A stretch of 64,000 nucleotides of DNA from Micromonospora cabrerizensis. GTDB taxonomy: Bacteria; Actinomycetota; Actinomycetes; Mycobacteriales; Micromonosporaceae. Shown piece by piece: positions 16,908 to 24,765 of this stretch (positions are counted from its first letter, which is position 1; every line of letters starts with the position of its first letter). The stretch spans positions 1 to 64,000 of the forward strand of contig NZ_JAKKFI010000093.1 of assembly GCF_022230955.1 (NCBI RefSeq). The letters run 5' to 3'. Both the position numbers and the translations under genes were made by a program. The notes under the pieces were generated by a model. It saw nothing but the letters and a program-made list of their open reading frames with translations. It was not told the DNA's origin and did no database searches.

Positions 16908-18110
16908 ATGGATGACGCTGCCTGGGATCAGCTGACGCAGGTGGCTACGGCGGGGGAGTACGTCGCGCTGCTCCGGGACGTGCGTCGGCGTTCCGGTCTG
17001 ACCTACCGGGAGATCGCCAGACTGGCCTCGGCGGCGGGGCACTGGCTACCGCCGAGCACTCTCGCCACGATGCTGGGTCGGACCACCCTGCCCCGGGAAC
17101 GCACCGTCGTGGCCCTGCTGGTGGCCTGCGGCACGACAGCGGCCGATGTGGAGCGGTGGGTCGAGGCGCGCCGGGACATCGAGGCCCGCCTCGGCGAGCG
17201 GGATCGATGGGAGAACCACGTGATCTCGCCCGCCTCGTCGCCACCCGCCGCCCCCCAGCTGGCCGTGGACGGCGAACCGGCCGCGAACGGCGAGTCGGCC
17301 GCGTACGGCGAACCGGGCACGAACGGCGAGCCGGCCGCGCACAGCGGACCGACCGCGCACAGCCGAACGGCCGCGCACGGCGAACCGGTCGTGAACGGCC
17401 GACCGGTCGCGCACGGCGGACCGGCCGGGAGCGTCGTCGTCCCGGTCCGGCCGGCGCTGCCGCGAGCCACCGCCCCCTGGCCGACCCGCCGTTGGCTTCG
17501 GCTCGCGGTGCTCGCCGTGCTCGGCGTGCTGATGGTCGGGGCGTCCGGGGTGCTGCTTCCCGGTGCCGCGGCCACCGTCGACAGCTCGCCGTCCGACGGC
17601 TGCCCCCTGGTCCTGCGCCAGGGCATGTACGGCCCGTGTGTGCTGGACCTCCAGGAGCGTCTGGTGGCGGGCGGACTGAACGTGCGCGTGGACGGCTGGT
17701 TCGGCCCGGACACCACCGGCCGGCTGATCGTCTTCCAGGCGTTCGGTGGTCTGCCGGTCAACGGCACGGCGGACCGGCGGGTGCTCGACGAGCTGTCGGG
17801 CGCGACGAAGGTGCCGCCCACCTGGACGGAGGACCGGATCGGCAAGGAGCTGCGGCGGGTCTTCCCGGAGGACCCGGGTGCGGCGGTGCAGCTGGCGCGT
17901 TGCCTGTCCGGGTTGGACCCGTACCGCGTGGAGATCGCCGGGGACGGGTCGCGGCGCTGGGGGCTGTTCCAGTTCAGCGACACGGAGTTGTCCCGGCTGG
18001 GCGTCGATCGACGGGCGGCGTTGGAACCGGGTTGGAGCATCGGAGCGGCCCGGCACGTCTGGTCGAGTACCGGCGATCTCAGCCACTGGCGCTGCGATCC
18101 GTCGTCGTGA
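16908..18110 (+). CDS. Transmembrane HTH protein with PG-binding and lysozyme-like extracellular domains
   Basis: A 400-aa protein from the ATG at 16908 (MDDAAWDQLTQ). Residues about 15-90 are an HTH domain homologous to that of the divergent gene (LLRDVRRRSGLTYREIARLA, TLPRERTVVALLVACG). A low-complexity linker rich in Gly-Glu-Pro-Ala-Asn (about 118-175) leads to one membrane segment (about 197-216). A PG-binding type 1 domain follows (about 231-297, LRQGMYGPCVLDLQERL) and then a transglycosylase/lysozyme-like domain with RRWGLFQFSDTEL. The position where family members carry the catalytic Glu (CES) reads CLS, Leu333, so it probably binds rather than cuts peptidoglycan. A wall-sensing regulator is inferred. 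Confidence 0.72.
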   Translation: MDDAAWDQLTQVATAGEYVALLRDVRRRSGLTYREIARLASAAGHWLPPSTLATMLGRTTLPRERTVVALLVACGTTAADVERWVEARRDIEARLGERDRWENHVISPASSPPAAPQLAVDGEPAANGESAAYGEPGTNGEPAAHSGPTAHSRTAAHGEPVVNGRPVAHGGPAGSVVVPVRPALPRATAPWPTRRWLRLAVLAVLGVLMVGASGVLLPGAAATVDSSPSDGCPLVLRQGMYGPCVLDLQERLVAGGLNVRVDGWFGPDTTGRLIVFQAFGGLPVNGTADRRVLDELSGATKVPPTWTEDRIGKELRRVFPEDPGAAVQLARCLSGLDPYRVEIAGDGSRRWGLFQFSDTELSRLGVDRRAALEPGWSIGAARHVWSSTGDLSHWRCDPSS

Positions 18111-18117
18111 CACGTGC

Positions 18118-18153
18118 TGCTCCCCGTCCGGCACCGAGACCGGACGGGGAGCA
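18118..18153 (+). terminator. Terminator hairpin after the PG-binding HTH gene
   Basis: Perfect 14-bp arms (18118-18131 TGCTCCCCGTCCGG and 18140-18153) with an 8-nt loop, starting 8 bp after the stop codon. The following bases to 18390 show no further gene or clear site. Confidence 0.8.
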
Positions 18154-18390
18154 CCACCCCCGTTCCACCGGGTGACAACGCCGGGCCGCAGTCGGTGGGC
18201 CGTTCGTGTGGTCATCGAGAGCCCCTCCCGCCCGGGACCGGCGACGACCAGGTCACTGCCGGAAGATGGACTGACCGTAGGGGCGTTCGCGCCGTTCGCA
18301 CCCACCGAACAGGGGTCGGCACGGTGTCGAACACCGGCGGGCGCCGACGTCCGAGCAGGACACCGGCGCCCGCCTGGGCGAAGCGTCGGC

Positions 18391-19452
18391 TCAGCCGATC
18401 GTCTCCCGCTCCCGCCAGGCGGTACGCAGGGAGGTCCGGCCGTTGGTGCGCAGCAGCGACCCCTCGTACACGCGTGCACCGGCCAGCAGGAAGGCACCGG
18501 CGGCGAGCAGCAGGATGACCAGCGAGACGAACGGTTCCCAACCGGCCGCGTCACCGGTGAACAGCCGCAGTGGCATGGCCGTGGGTGACGAGAACGGCAG
18601 GTAGGACAGCACCCGCATCGCGGTGTCGTTGTCGTTCAGGAAGATCACCGCGAAGAAGGGCAGCATCACGGCGAGCTGCACCGGCGTAGAGACGGCACCG
18701 ATGTCCTCCTGCCGGTTGGCCAGCGCGCCGGCCGCCGCCCACATCGCCGCGAGCAGCACGAAACCGAGCAGGAAGAACGGCACGAACCAGCCGATCGCTG
18801 GGGCGAGCAGGCTGAACAGCCCGCCGCTGTCGCCGATCTGCAGCCCGATCACCGCCACCACCGCGATCAACGCGATCTGCGCGAACGCCAGGATGGCGCC
18901 GGCCACCACCTTGCCGGCCAACAGGGCCCGGACCGGTACGGCGGCGACCAGGATCTCCACGATCCGGGTCTGCTTCTCCTCGATGACGCTCTGCGCGATC
19001 TGCAGACCGAACGTCTGTGAGGTGATGAAGAAGACGAACGCGAAGACGAACGGCACCAGGAACGCCACCACGGGGTCGACCGCGTCCGGGTCGAGCAGGT
19101 GGACGGTCGGCTGGGTGCTCAGGGCGTTCACCACGTCGTCGGGGGCGTCGTCCATGGCCAGGACGGCCGGTCCGGCGACCACTGCGGCGTCCACGTCGTC
19201 GTCGCGGACAGCCTGCTCGGCGGCCCGGTCGTCGGGGACCACCCGGACCTCCAGGCCGGCCGCGCGCAGCGGGCCGGCCGCGCTCTCGGTCACCGCGACG
19301 GTGGACGGCCCACCGGAGAGCAACGGCGGCAGGATGGTGCCGGCCGCCGCGATCAGCAGGAAGAAGAGCGTGCCGAACAGGAAGGTGCGGTCGCGGAGCT
19401 TGACGCGGATCTCGCGTTCGGCGACCAGCCGGGCGGCCTGGGTGACGTTCAC
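18391..19452 (-). CDS. ABC-2 type transporter permease (NatB-like)
   Basis: 353-aa membrane protein of an ABC exporter. One membrane helix near the N-terminus (about 25-46) is followed by a large extracellular loop (about 48-120) and then five or so helices from residue 125 on. Typical NatB-like features are VIEEKQTRIVEILVAAVPVRALLAGK and the C-terminal hydrophobic repeat. Its ATG overlaps the stop of the ATPase gene by 4 bp (19449-19452), so the two are translationally coupled. Substrate unknown; NatAB-type exporters have been linked to sodium or antimicrobial efflux. Confidence 0.9.
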   Translation of the reverse strand: MNVTQAARLVAEREIRVKLRDRTFLFGTLFFLLIAAAGTILPPLLSGGPSTVAVTESAAGPLRAAGLEVRVVPDDRAAEQAVRDDDVDAAVVAGPAVLAMDDAPDDVVNALSTQPTVHLLDPDAVDPVVAFLVPFVFAFVFFITSQTFGLQIAQSVIEEKQTRIVEILVAAVPVRALLAGKVVAGAILAFAQIALIAVVAVIGLQIGDSGGLFSLLAPAIGWFVPFFLLGFVLLAAMWAAAGALANRQEDIGAVSTPVQLAVMLPFFAVIFLNDNDTAMRVLSYLPFSSPTAMPLRLFTGDAAGWEPFVSLVILLLAAGAFLLAGARVYEGSLLRTNGRTSLRTAWRERETIG

Positions 19453-20342
19453 TGGGTGACCTCTCGGAAGATCTCGGTGAGCGAGGGGCTGACCGGTCGG
19501 AAGGCGCGGACCGGGCCGCGGGCGAGGGCCGCCTGGAGGACGGGCTGGTCGTCGGTGCCGGCCGGCAGGTCGAAGACCGCTCGGGGGCCGTCCAGCTCGA
19601 CCAGGGTCACCCCGGGGTGGTCGCGTACCCAGCCGGCGTCGCCGTCCACCACCAGCTCGTAGCGGGGCACGGTGTACGAGTCGCGCAGCTGCTGCCGGCT
19701 GCCGGCGGCCCGGATCACCCCGTCCCCGATGATCACCAGGTCGTCGCAGAGGCGCTCCACGACGTCGAGCTGGTGGCTGGAGAAGAGCACCGGCGCCCCG
19801 GCCGAGGCCCGCTCCCGCAGCACGGTGACGATGTTCTCCACGGCCAGCGGGTCGAGGCCGGAGAACGGCTCGTCGAGCACCAGCACCTCGGGGTCGTGCA
19901 CCAGCGCGGCCGCGATCTGCGCACGTTGCTGGTTGCCCAGCGACAGCGTCTCCAGGAGGTCGTCCCCGCGTTCACCGAGCCCGACGCGTTCCAGCAGCGC
20001 GTCGGTGGCACGCCGTGCCGCGGCGGCGTCCAGGCCGTGCAGCCGCCCGAGGTAGGCGACCTGCTCGCGGGTGGTCATCTTCGGGTAGAGGCCGCGCTCC
20101 TCCGGCATGTAACCGAAGCGCCGGCGGTCCTGCCGGGTCAGGGGCGTGCCGCCCCAGCTCACCTCGCCGGCGTCGGCGGAGAGCACACCCAGGATGATCC
20201 GCATGGTGGTGGTCTTGCCGGCGCCGTTGGCGCCCACGAAGCCGGTCATCCGGCCGGCGGCCACCTCGAAGGACACGTTCTTGAGTACCTGCCGGTCGCC
20301 GAAACTGCGGTCGACGCCGTCGAGGCGAAGCGTTCTGGTCAC
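19449..20342 (-). CDS. ABC transporter ATP-binding protein (NatA-like)
   Basis: 297-aa ATPase partner of the permease. Walker A is GANGAGKTT, the signature is LSLGNQQRAQIAAAL, Walker B is EVLVLDEPFSGLDP and the switch His is in SSHQ. The signature has LSLGNQQ instead of LSGGQ, common in NatA-like proteins. A C-terminal domain of about 75 residues follows the ATPase core. It is the first gene of a two-gene operon; a two-component system in the same direction lies upstream. Confidence 0.93.
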   Translation of the reverse strand: MTRTLRLDGVDRSFGDRQVLKNVSFEVAAGRMTGFVGANGAGKTTTMRIILGVLSADAGEVSWGGTPLTRQDRRRFGYMPEERGLYPKMTTREQVAYLGRLHGLDAAAARRATDALLERVGLGERGDDLLETLSLGNQQRAQIAAALVHDPEVLVLDEPFSGLDPLAVENIVTVLRERASAGAPVLFSSHQLDVVERLCDDLVIIGDGVIRAAGSRQQLRDSYTVPRYELVVDGDAGWVRDHPGVTLVELDGPRAVFDLPAGTDDQPVLQAALARGPVRAFRPVSPSLTEIFREVTQ

Positions 20343-20400
20343 GTACCCACGCTAGATCGAATGCGGCGCCACGCCGTCCGTCCGACGGCTGACCGGGTGG

Positions 20401-20418
20401 GTCCGCCCTGCGGCGGAC
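20401..20418 (-). terminator. Short hairpin after the response regulator gene
   Basis: Perfect 7-bp arms GTCCGCC/GGCGGAC with a 4-nt loop, beginning 5 bp beyond the response-regulator stop on the minus strand. It may separate the two-component operon from the ABC operon, though weakly. Confidence 0.45.
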
Positions 20419-20423
20419 GATGG

Positions 20424-21143
20424 TCACCCGCCGGGCCGGACCACCCCGTTCTCGTACGCGAACACCACCGCCTGGACCCGGTCGCGCAGGCCCAGTTTGG
20501 CCAGCACCCGGCTCACGTGCGTCTTCACCGTCGCCTCGCCCAGGTGGATGCTCGCGGCGATCTCCGCGTTGCTCGACCCGCCGGCGAGCAGCACCAGCAC
20601 CTCCCGTTCGCGTGGGGTCAGCCCGGCCAGCGCGGCGTCGGCGTCCGGGCCCCGGTGGGCGGTGCCCGCCGGGTCACCGGGACGGGCGAACGTGGAGATC
20701 ACCCGCCGGGTGATCTCCGGGGCGAGCAGGCCGTCGCCCCTGGCCAGCACGCGAATCGCCTCGATCAGCTCCTCCGGGGTGCCGTTCTTGAGGAGGAAGC
20801 CGCTGGCCCCGGCCCGCAGCGCGGCGAAGAGATAGTCGTCGCGGTCGAAGGTCGTGAGGATCAGCACCGCCGGCCCAGCGGGCCCGTCGGCGGTGATCTG
20901 CCGGGTGGCCTCCAGGCCGTCCATCCCGGGCATCTCCACGTCCATGAGTACGACGTCCGGGCGGGTGGCTCGGGTCATGGCGACGGCCCGTTCGCCGTCG
21001 GCGGCCTCGCCGACCACCTCGATGTCGTCCTCCACCTCGAGGATGACCCGGAAGCCGGTGCGGACGAGGTGCTGGTCGTCGGCGAGCAGCACCCGGACGG
21101 TCGGAACCTCGGCCGACGTCGCGCCGGCTGGTGCGGCGCTCAT
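20424..21143 (-). CDS. NarL/LuxR-type response regulator
   Basis: 239-aa DNA-binding response regulator. The receiver domain (about 15-130) has the acidic pair LLADDQ, phospho-acceptor Asp in VVLMDVEMPGMDG, Thr in LTTF and Lys in LLKNG. The LuxR-type HTH (about 170-235) has LTPREREVLVLLAGG and the recognition helix EATVKTHVSRVLAKLG. Start ATG at 21143, overlapping the kinase stop by 4 bp. It probably regulates the adjacent ABC exporter; that is inferred from position. Confidence 0.94.
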   Translation of the reverse strand: MSAAPAGATSAEVPTVRVLLADDQHLVRTGFRVILEVEDDIEVVGEAADGERAVAMTRATRPDVVLMDVEMPGMDGLEATRQITADGPAGPAVLILTTFDRDDYLFAALRAGASGFLLKNGTPEELIEAIRVLARGDGLLAPEITRRVISTFARPGDPAGTAHRGPDADAALAGLTPREREVLVLLAGGSSNAEIAASIHLGEATVKTHVSRVLAKLGLRDRVQAVVFAYENGVVRPGG

Positions 21144-22477
21144 GCCGAGAGCGTCGTGTCGACGGCCGGCTGCCGCTCGTCGCCCGGCGTTCGCTGCGCG
21201 CCGACCGGCGGGTCCGCCGGTGCCGGCAGTGGGAAACGGGCGCGTACCCGCCAACCGCCACCCGAGCGCGGCCCGGCCTCCAGGTCGCCGTCGTGTGCGG
21301 TGACCCGTTCCTGCATTCCGATCAGGCCCAGCCCCAGGGTGTCGGCCCCGCGCCCGGCCCGTCCGTCGTCGGTCACGTCGACCTCCACCTCGCGCGCCAG
21401 GTACCGGACCCGCACGTCCACCACGTTCGCCCCGGCGTGCTTCAGGGTGTTCGTCACCGCCTCCTGTGTCACCCGGTAGGCGGCCTGCGAGACCGACTCG
21501 GGCAACGCGACCGCGTCGCCGTACACCCCGAGGGTTGCCGTCAGGCCGGCGGCTCGGGCCCGCTCGACCAGCTCGCCGATCCGTTCGACGCCGCCGGCCG
21601 CCGGCGGCTCGGCGTCGGCGCTGGCGGAGGCCCGCAGCACGCCGAGCATCCGACGCAGCTCGTCGACGGCGGTGCGGGCGCTCTGCTCGATGGCGGTGAG
21701 TGCCGTGCGGGCCTTGCCCGGGTCGCGGTCGAACACCCGGCGGCAGGCGGACGCCTGCACCCCCATCACCGACACGTGGTGGGCGACCACGTCGTGCAAC
21801 TCCCGGGCGATCCGGACCCGTTCGCCGAGCACCGCCCGTTCCCGGGCCTCGGCCTGCGACCGGCGCAGGTCCTCGGCCTGGGTCCGCAGCTCGTGCTCGC
21901 GGCGCGCGGCCACCCAGGCCGTCTCGCCGAAGAAGTACGCGAAACCGAAGACCAGCACGTTGACCAGGACGCCGGTGACCATCGCGGCGAGCACCGGTGG
22001 CACCGGCCCGACGGCGTCGGCGAAGGCGCCGGGCGGGATGTGGTCGATGGTCACCGCGTAGTAGATCCCCAACCAGGCGAACATCGTGGCGATCACGCCG
22101 ATCCGCAGCCGGCGGGACCGTTGCCGGTCCTGTCCCCAGGCGCCCACCGTGTAGAGGGCGCAGAACAGGGCCCACGCGGAGAACTGGGTCTCCGGGGCAG
22201 ACCGCGCCTGCGCGGCGATGAACGCCACCGAGATGATCAGCAGGGTCGCGGCCGGCCAGCGCCGTCGCCAGACCAGCGGCAGGGTCACCGCGACGGTCCA
22301 GAACAGCTGCTCCGGCCCGGACGGCGGCGGACCCAGCATGAACGCTCCGGTGCTGCGGGCCAGGGTGAGGCTCACCAGGGCCAGCGCGGTCACCCCGAGG
22401 CCGAGCCAGAGGTCCACGCGGCGCTGCTCGGCCGTCGGGCCGGGGCGACGCCAGTCCTCTCGCGATGCCGTGGTCAT
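21140..22477 (-). CDS. NarL-family sensor histidine kinase
   Basis: 445-aa kinase from the ATG at 22477 (MTTASRED; an in-frame ATG at 22498 also exists). Four to six membrane helices fill the first 200 residues, with short loops and no large extracellular domain. A coiled-coil (about 205-235) leads to HisKA_3 with RIARELHDVVAHHVSVM (phospho-His in ELHD), then a HATPase domain with VTQEAVTNTLKHAGA and GLGLIGMQERV. This intramembrane-sensing layout is usual next to ABC exporters. Translationally coupled to the regulator downstream. Confidence 0.93.
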   Translation of the reverse strand: MTTASREDWRRPGPTAEQRRVDLWLGLGVTALALVSLTLARSTGAFMLGPPPSGPEQLFWTVAVTLPLVWRRRWPAATLLIISVAFIAAQARSAPETQFSAWALFCALYTVGAWGQDRQRSRRLRIGVIATMFAWLGIYYAVTIDHIPPGAFADAVGPVPPVLAAMVTGVLVNVLVFGFAYFFGETAWVAARREHELRTQAEDLRRSQAEARERAVLGERVRIARELHDVVAHHVSVMGVQASACRRVFDRDPGKARTALTAIEQSARTAVDELRRMLGVLRASASADAEPPAAGGVERIGELVERARAAGLTATLGVYGDAVALPESVSQAAYRVTQEAVTNTLKHAGANVVDVRVRYLAREVEVDVTDDGRAGRGADTLGLGLIGMQERVTAHDGDLEAGPRSGGGWRVRARFPLPAPADPPVGAQRTPGDERQPAVDTTLSA

Positions 22478-22551
22478 CCAGGAACGATGCCACGGCACCC
22501 CCGGTGCCCGTCTACCGGGCGGGCCGGCGCCGGCCCGGTAGCACCGACGGG

Positions 22552-22586
22552 CGGCGGCCCGACGCGGGGTACGCGTCGGGCCGCCG
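22552..22586 (-). terminator. Strong hairpin ending the PadR/HAAS operon
   Basis: Perfect 15-bp arms (22552-22566 CGGCGGCCCGACGCG and 22572-22586) around a 5-nt loop, starting 14 bp after the stop at 22600 on the minus strand. Confidence 0.75.
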
Positions 22587-22599
22587 TGTCACGTGTCGC

Positions 22600-23547
22600 T
22601 CACGCCGTCTGGCGGCGCGTCTTCAGGCCGGTGTCGATCAGGTCCCAGACCACGATCGCGGCCGTGCCCACCGCGATGGCGAGCCCGAGGAGGTTGCGGT
22701 TGTCCGCCTCGGCCAGCCAGCTCAGTCGCTCGCCCAGTGCCGGGTTGAGCAGCCGGTCGGAGAGCGCCAGCCACACCAGCGGCACCGAGAACGCGAGGTT
22801 GAGCAGCGCCTTGGTGCCGAACAGCGCCCAGTTCCAACTCCCGACCCGGTACTTGACGATCTCGAACACCAGGCTGCCGAGCAGGACGACGATCAGCGCC
22901 GGCAGCCAGAACGACCAGAGCGTCGGGTCGAGGACCGGAATGTTGTCGCCGTCGGTGTCGTGGACCCAGGACCGGTAGTGCTGAAACGGCAGGTAGGCGA
23001 TGGTGACCACCAGCATGACCACCGACGCGATGGTGTCGGCGAGGGAGATGTCGCGGTGTGCCGGGACGTCGGGCAGCTGGTCGACCGTCCAGTCCGGAAG
23101 GTCCACGTTCTGTTGGGAGCGTTCGATGATCGCAAAGGTCAGGGTGAGCCAGAACCCGATGTGCACGGCCACGTGCAGGGCGACGACGATGCCGGACCCG
23201 ATGGCGCCGAAGCCCTGGCCCTCGGCGACGTCGACGACGGCGACGATGGTGCCGACGAGCGCCGGGATGAAGCTGAGCAGCAGCTTCAGCAGCCGCAGCC
23301 AGACCAGGTAGTAGGTCGGGCCGATGAGCTGGAGCCGGCGGTCGGCGTACCGGGCGGCCAGCACGTCGGGGTTGCCCAACTCGGTGAGCACCGCCCGCTC
23401 GGCGGTGGTGGCGTCCTGCCCTCCATCGGTCCGACCCTCGATCATGTCGTCGATGGAGGCCCGCAGCTCGCTGGCGATCTCGTCCCGACGCTGGGCGGGC
23501 ACCGAACGCAGGGTGGCGGCGAGGTAGCGGTCGGTCAGGGTGTTCAT
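22600..23547 (-). CDS. HAAS-type (permease-prefix) multi-pass membrane protein
   Basis: 315-aa protein whose first about 75 residues (TLRSVPAQRRDEIASELRAS, then AVLTELGNPDVLAARYADR) form the HAAS signalling domain typical of proteins coded beside PadR regulators. Seven or so membrane helices follow. The ATG at 23547 overlaps the PadR stop by 4 bp, so the two are coupled. By analogy the PadR protein controls this gene and the HAAS domain may relay a membrane signal; the function of the membrane part is unknown. Confidence 0.85.
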   Translation of the reverse strand: MNTLTDRYLAATLRSVPAQRRDEIASELRASIDDMIEGRTDGGQDATTAERAVLTELGNPDVLAARYADRRLQLIGPTYYLVWLRLLKLLLSFIPALVGTIVAVVDVAEGQGFGAIGSGIVVALHVAVHIGFWLTLTFAIIERSQQNVDLPDWTVDQLPDVPAHRDISLADTIASVVMLVVTIAYLPFQHYRSWVHDTDGDNIPVLDPTLWSFWLPALIVVLLGSLVFEIVKYRVGSWNWALFGTKALLNLAFSVPLVWLALSDRLLNPALGERLSWLAEADNRNLLGLAIAVGTAAIVVWDLIDTGLKTRRQTA

Positions 23548-23885
23548 CGGTCCACTCCTTGGATCAGCCCGGTGATGGAGGTCTGTACGGCGGCGAGATC
23601 GTCGAGGAGTCGGGTCAGCATCGACTCGCCCTCGTCGCTGGTCCGGTAGAACTTGCGCGGCCGGCTCTCCTCGGTGTTCCACTCGCTGGTCAGCAGCCCC
23701 TGGTCCTCCAGGCGGCGCAGCAGCGGGTAGAGCGTGTTGGCGTCGACCGGAAAGCCGTGGTCGGTGAGCCGTTGCAGCAGTGCGTAGCCGTAGTCCGGTC
23801 GGCGCAACGCGACCAGGCTGGCCACCACGACGGTGCCTCGACGCAACTCCTGTAGGTGCGTCCGTAGAACGTCCTCGCTAACCAT
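23544..23885 (-). CDS. PadR-family transcriptional regulator
   Basis: 113-aa winged-helix regulator: LRRGTVVVASLVALRRPDYGYALLQRL, then VDANTLYPLLRRLEDQGLL as recognition region, followed by an ESRPRKFYRTSDEG wing. Short form with a small C-terminal helix, as in PadR subfamily 2. ATG start at 23885; a palindromic site sits 13 bp upstream, which suggests autorepression. First gene of a two-gene operon with the HAAS protein. Confidence 0.92.
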   Translation of the reverse strand: MVSEDVLRTHLQELRRGTVVVASLVALRRPDYGYALLQRLTDHGFPVDANTLYPLLRRLEDQGLLTSEWNTEESRPRKFYRTSDEGESMLTRLLDDLAAVQTSITGLIQGVDR

Positions 23886-23892
23886 GTGTCAC

Positions 23893-23922
23893 ACCATACT
23901 GTGTGCCACACAGTGTTGTCTA
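23893..23922 (-). promoter_or_regulatory. PadR promoter with operator inside the -35/-10 spacer
   Basis: Read on the minus strand, TAGACA (23917-23922) and TATGGT (23893-23898) are spaced 18 bp. ACTGTGTGCCACACAGT (23898-23914), with 8-bp perfect arms and a 1-bp centre, lies in that spacer and touches the -10. The -10 ends 7 nt before the ATG at 23885, so the mRNA is probably leaderless. Confidence 0.6.
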
Positions 23923-23980
23923 CAGAGACATCATCGTGCCGCCCACAGACCCATGGGGTGGGTGGCCGCGCCGGGCAGCA

Positions 23981-24014
23981 CTCGGGGCGCCCGCCACGGA
24001 CCGGACGCCCCGAG
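23981..24014 (-). terminator. Hairpin after the secreted protein gene
   Basis: 9-bp arms CTCGGGGCG (23981-23989) and CGCCCCGAG (24006-24014) with an inner imperfect CCG/CGG extension. It begins 13 bp after the stop at 24028 on the minus strand. Confidence 0.6.
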
Positions 24015-24027
24015 ATTCCGACACGGA

Positions 24028-24633
24028 TCAGCAGGTCGAGCCCTGCCGGAAGTTCCGCTCGACGAAGCTGGCCGGCCCGACCTGGAAGTAGCCCACGCCC
24101 GGCCGGATCGGGTGCCCGGTGAACAGCTCGACCCTCGAACCGACCCGCACGAGGTACGCCTCGGCGTCCCCCGCGTCGTTGCGGATCAGCGAACCCCGCC
24201 GGCCGTAGATGGCCTCCAACTCGGCGAAGGACATGCCGACCGTCGCTCCGGCGGGGGACCGCGGCGGCGCGGTGGCCGTACCGACCTCCACCAGCCGGCC
24301 GTCGCGGAAGGCCAGGATGAGCACGCCGGCCCAGGAACCGGTCACGCCGGTGTGCACCACCCCGCCACAGGCCGGCGCCGTCCAGCCGATGCGACCGGCC
24401 GCGGTGAGCGCCGCCAGGCTGGCACCGATCCGGTACGCCCCGGCACCGCCGACGCCGAGCACCTGCGGGTGGCTGTGCCCGGTGACCGCGGCGGTGGCGA
24501 GCGGTCCGCGCGCCGATGCCGGTGTGCTGCCGCCGGACACCGGAGCCGCCGACGCCGGACCGGCGCCGACCAGTGGAACGAGAGTGCCGAGCGCCAGCGC
24601 GGCAGTGGTGAGGAGGATCGAGGGTCGGTTCAT
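24028..24633 (-). CDS. Secreted protein of unknown function
   Basis: 201 aa with a clear Sec signal peptide (about 1-29, ending GPASA). The mature region has an Ala/Gly-rich linker and a domain with YRIGASLAALTAAGRIGW, then GMSFAELEAIYGRRGSLIRN. The latter resembles the short repeat seen in secreted actinobacterial proteins where a GxSxxEL motif precedes a YG loop. Two Cys residues (near GWTAPACGG and the C-terminal QGSTC) may pair. No enzyme motif is visible. Divergent from the kinase at 24766. Confidence 0.75.
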   Translation of the reverse strand: MNRPSILLTTAALALGTLVPLVGAGPASAAPVSGGSTPASARGPLATAAVTGHSHPQVLGVGGAGAYRIGASLAALTAAGRIGWTAPACGGVVHTGVTGSWAGVLILAFRDGRLVEVGTATAPPRSPAGATVGMSFAELEAIYGRRGSLIRNDAGDAEAYLVRVGSRVELFTGHPIRPGVGYFQVGPASFVERNFRQGSTC

Positions 24634-24765
24634 CGTGCGCTCCTTCGGTGATGGTCTCTGCCCTGTTAGTCACCGCGCCCGGCCCAACGGTTCGTCGGCT
24701 TTCCGACCGGCCCGGTCTACTGTGCAGAGAGACGCCGACCGACCGTGCTGGCCGGGGGTGACGCG

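Noticed and set aside
17245-17440. Gly-Glu-Pro-Ala-Asn stretch as an independent repeat element
   Set aside because: It is the low-complexity linker of the HTH/PG-binding protein, not a mobile or structural DNA repeat.
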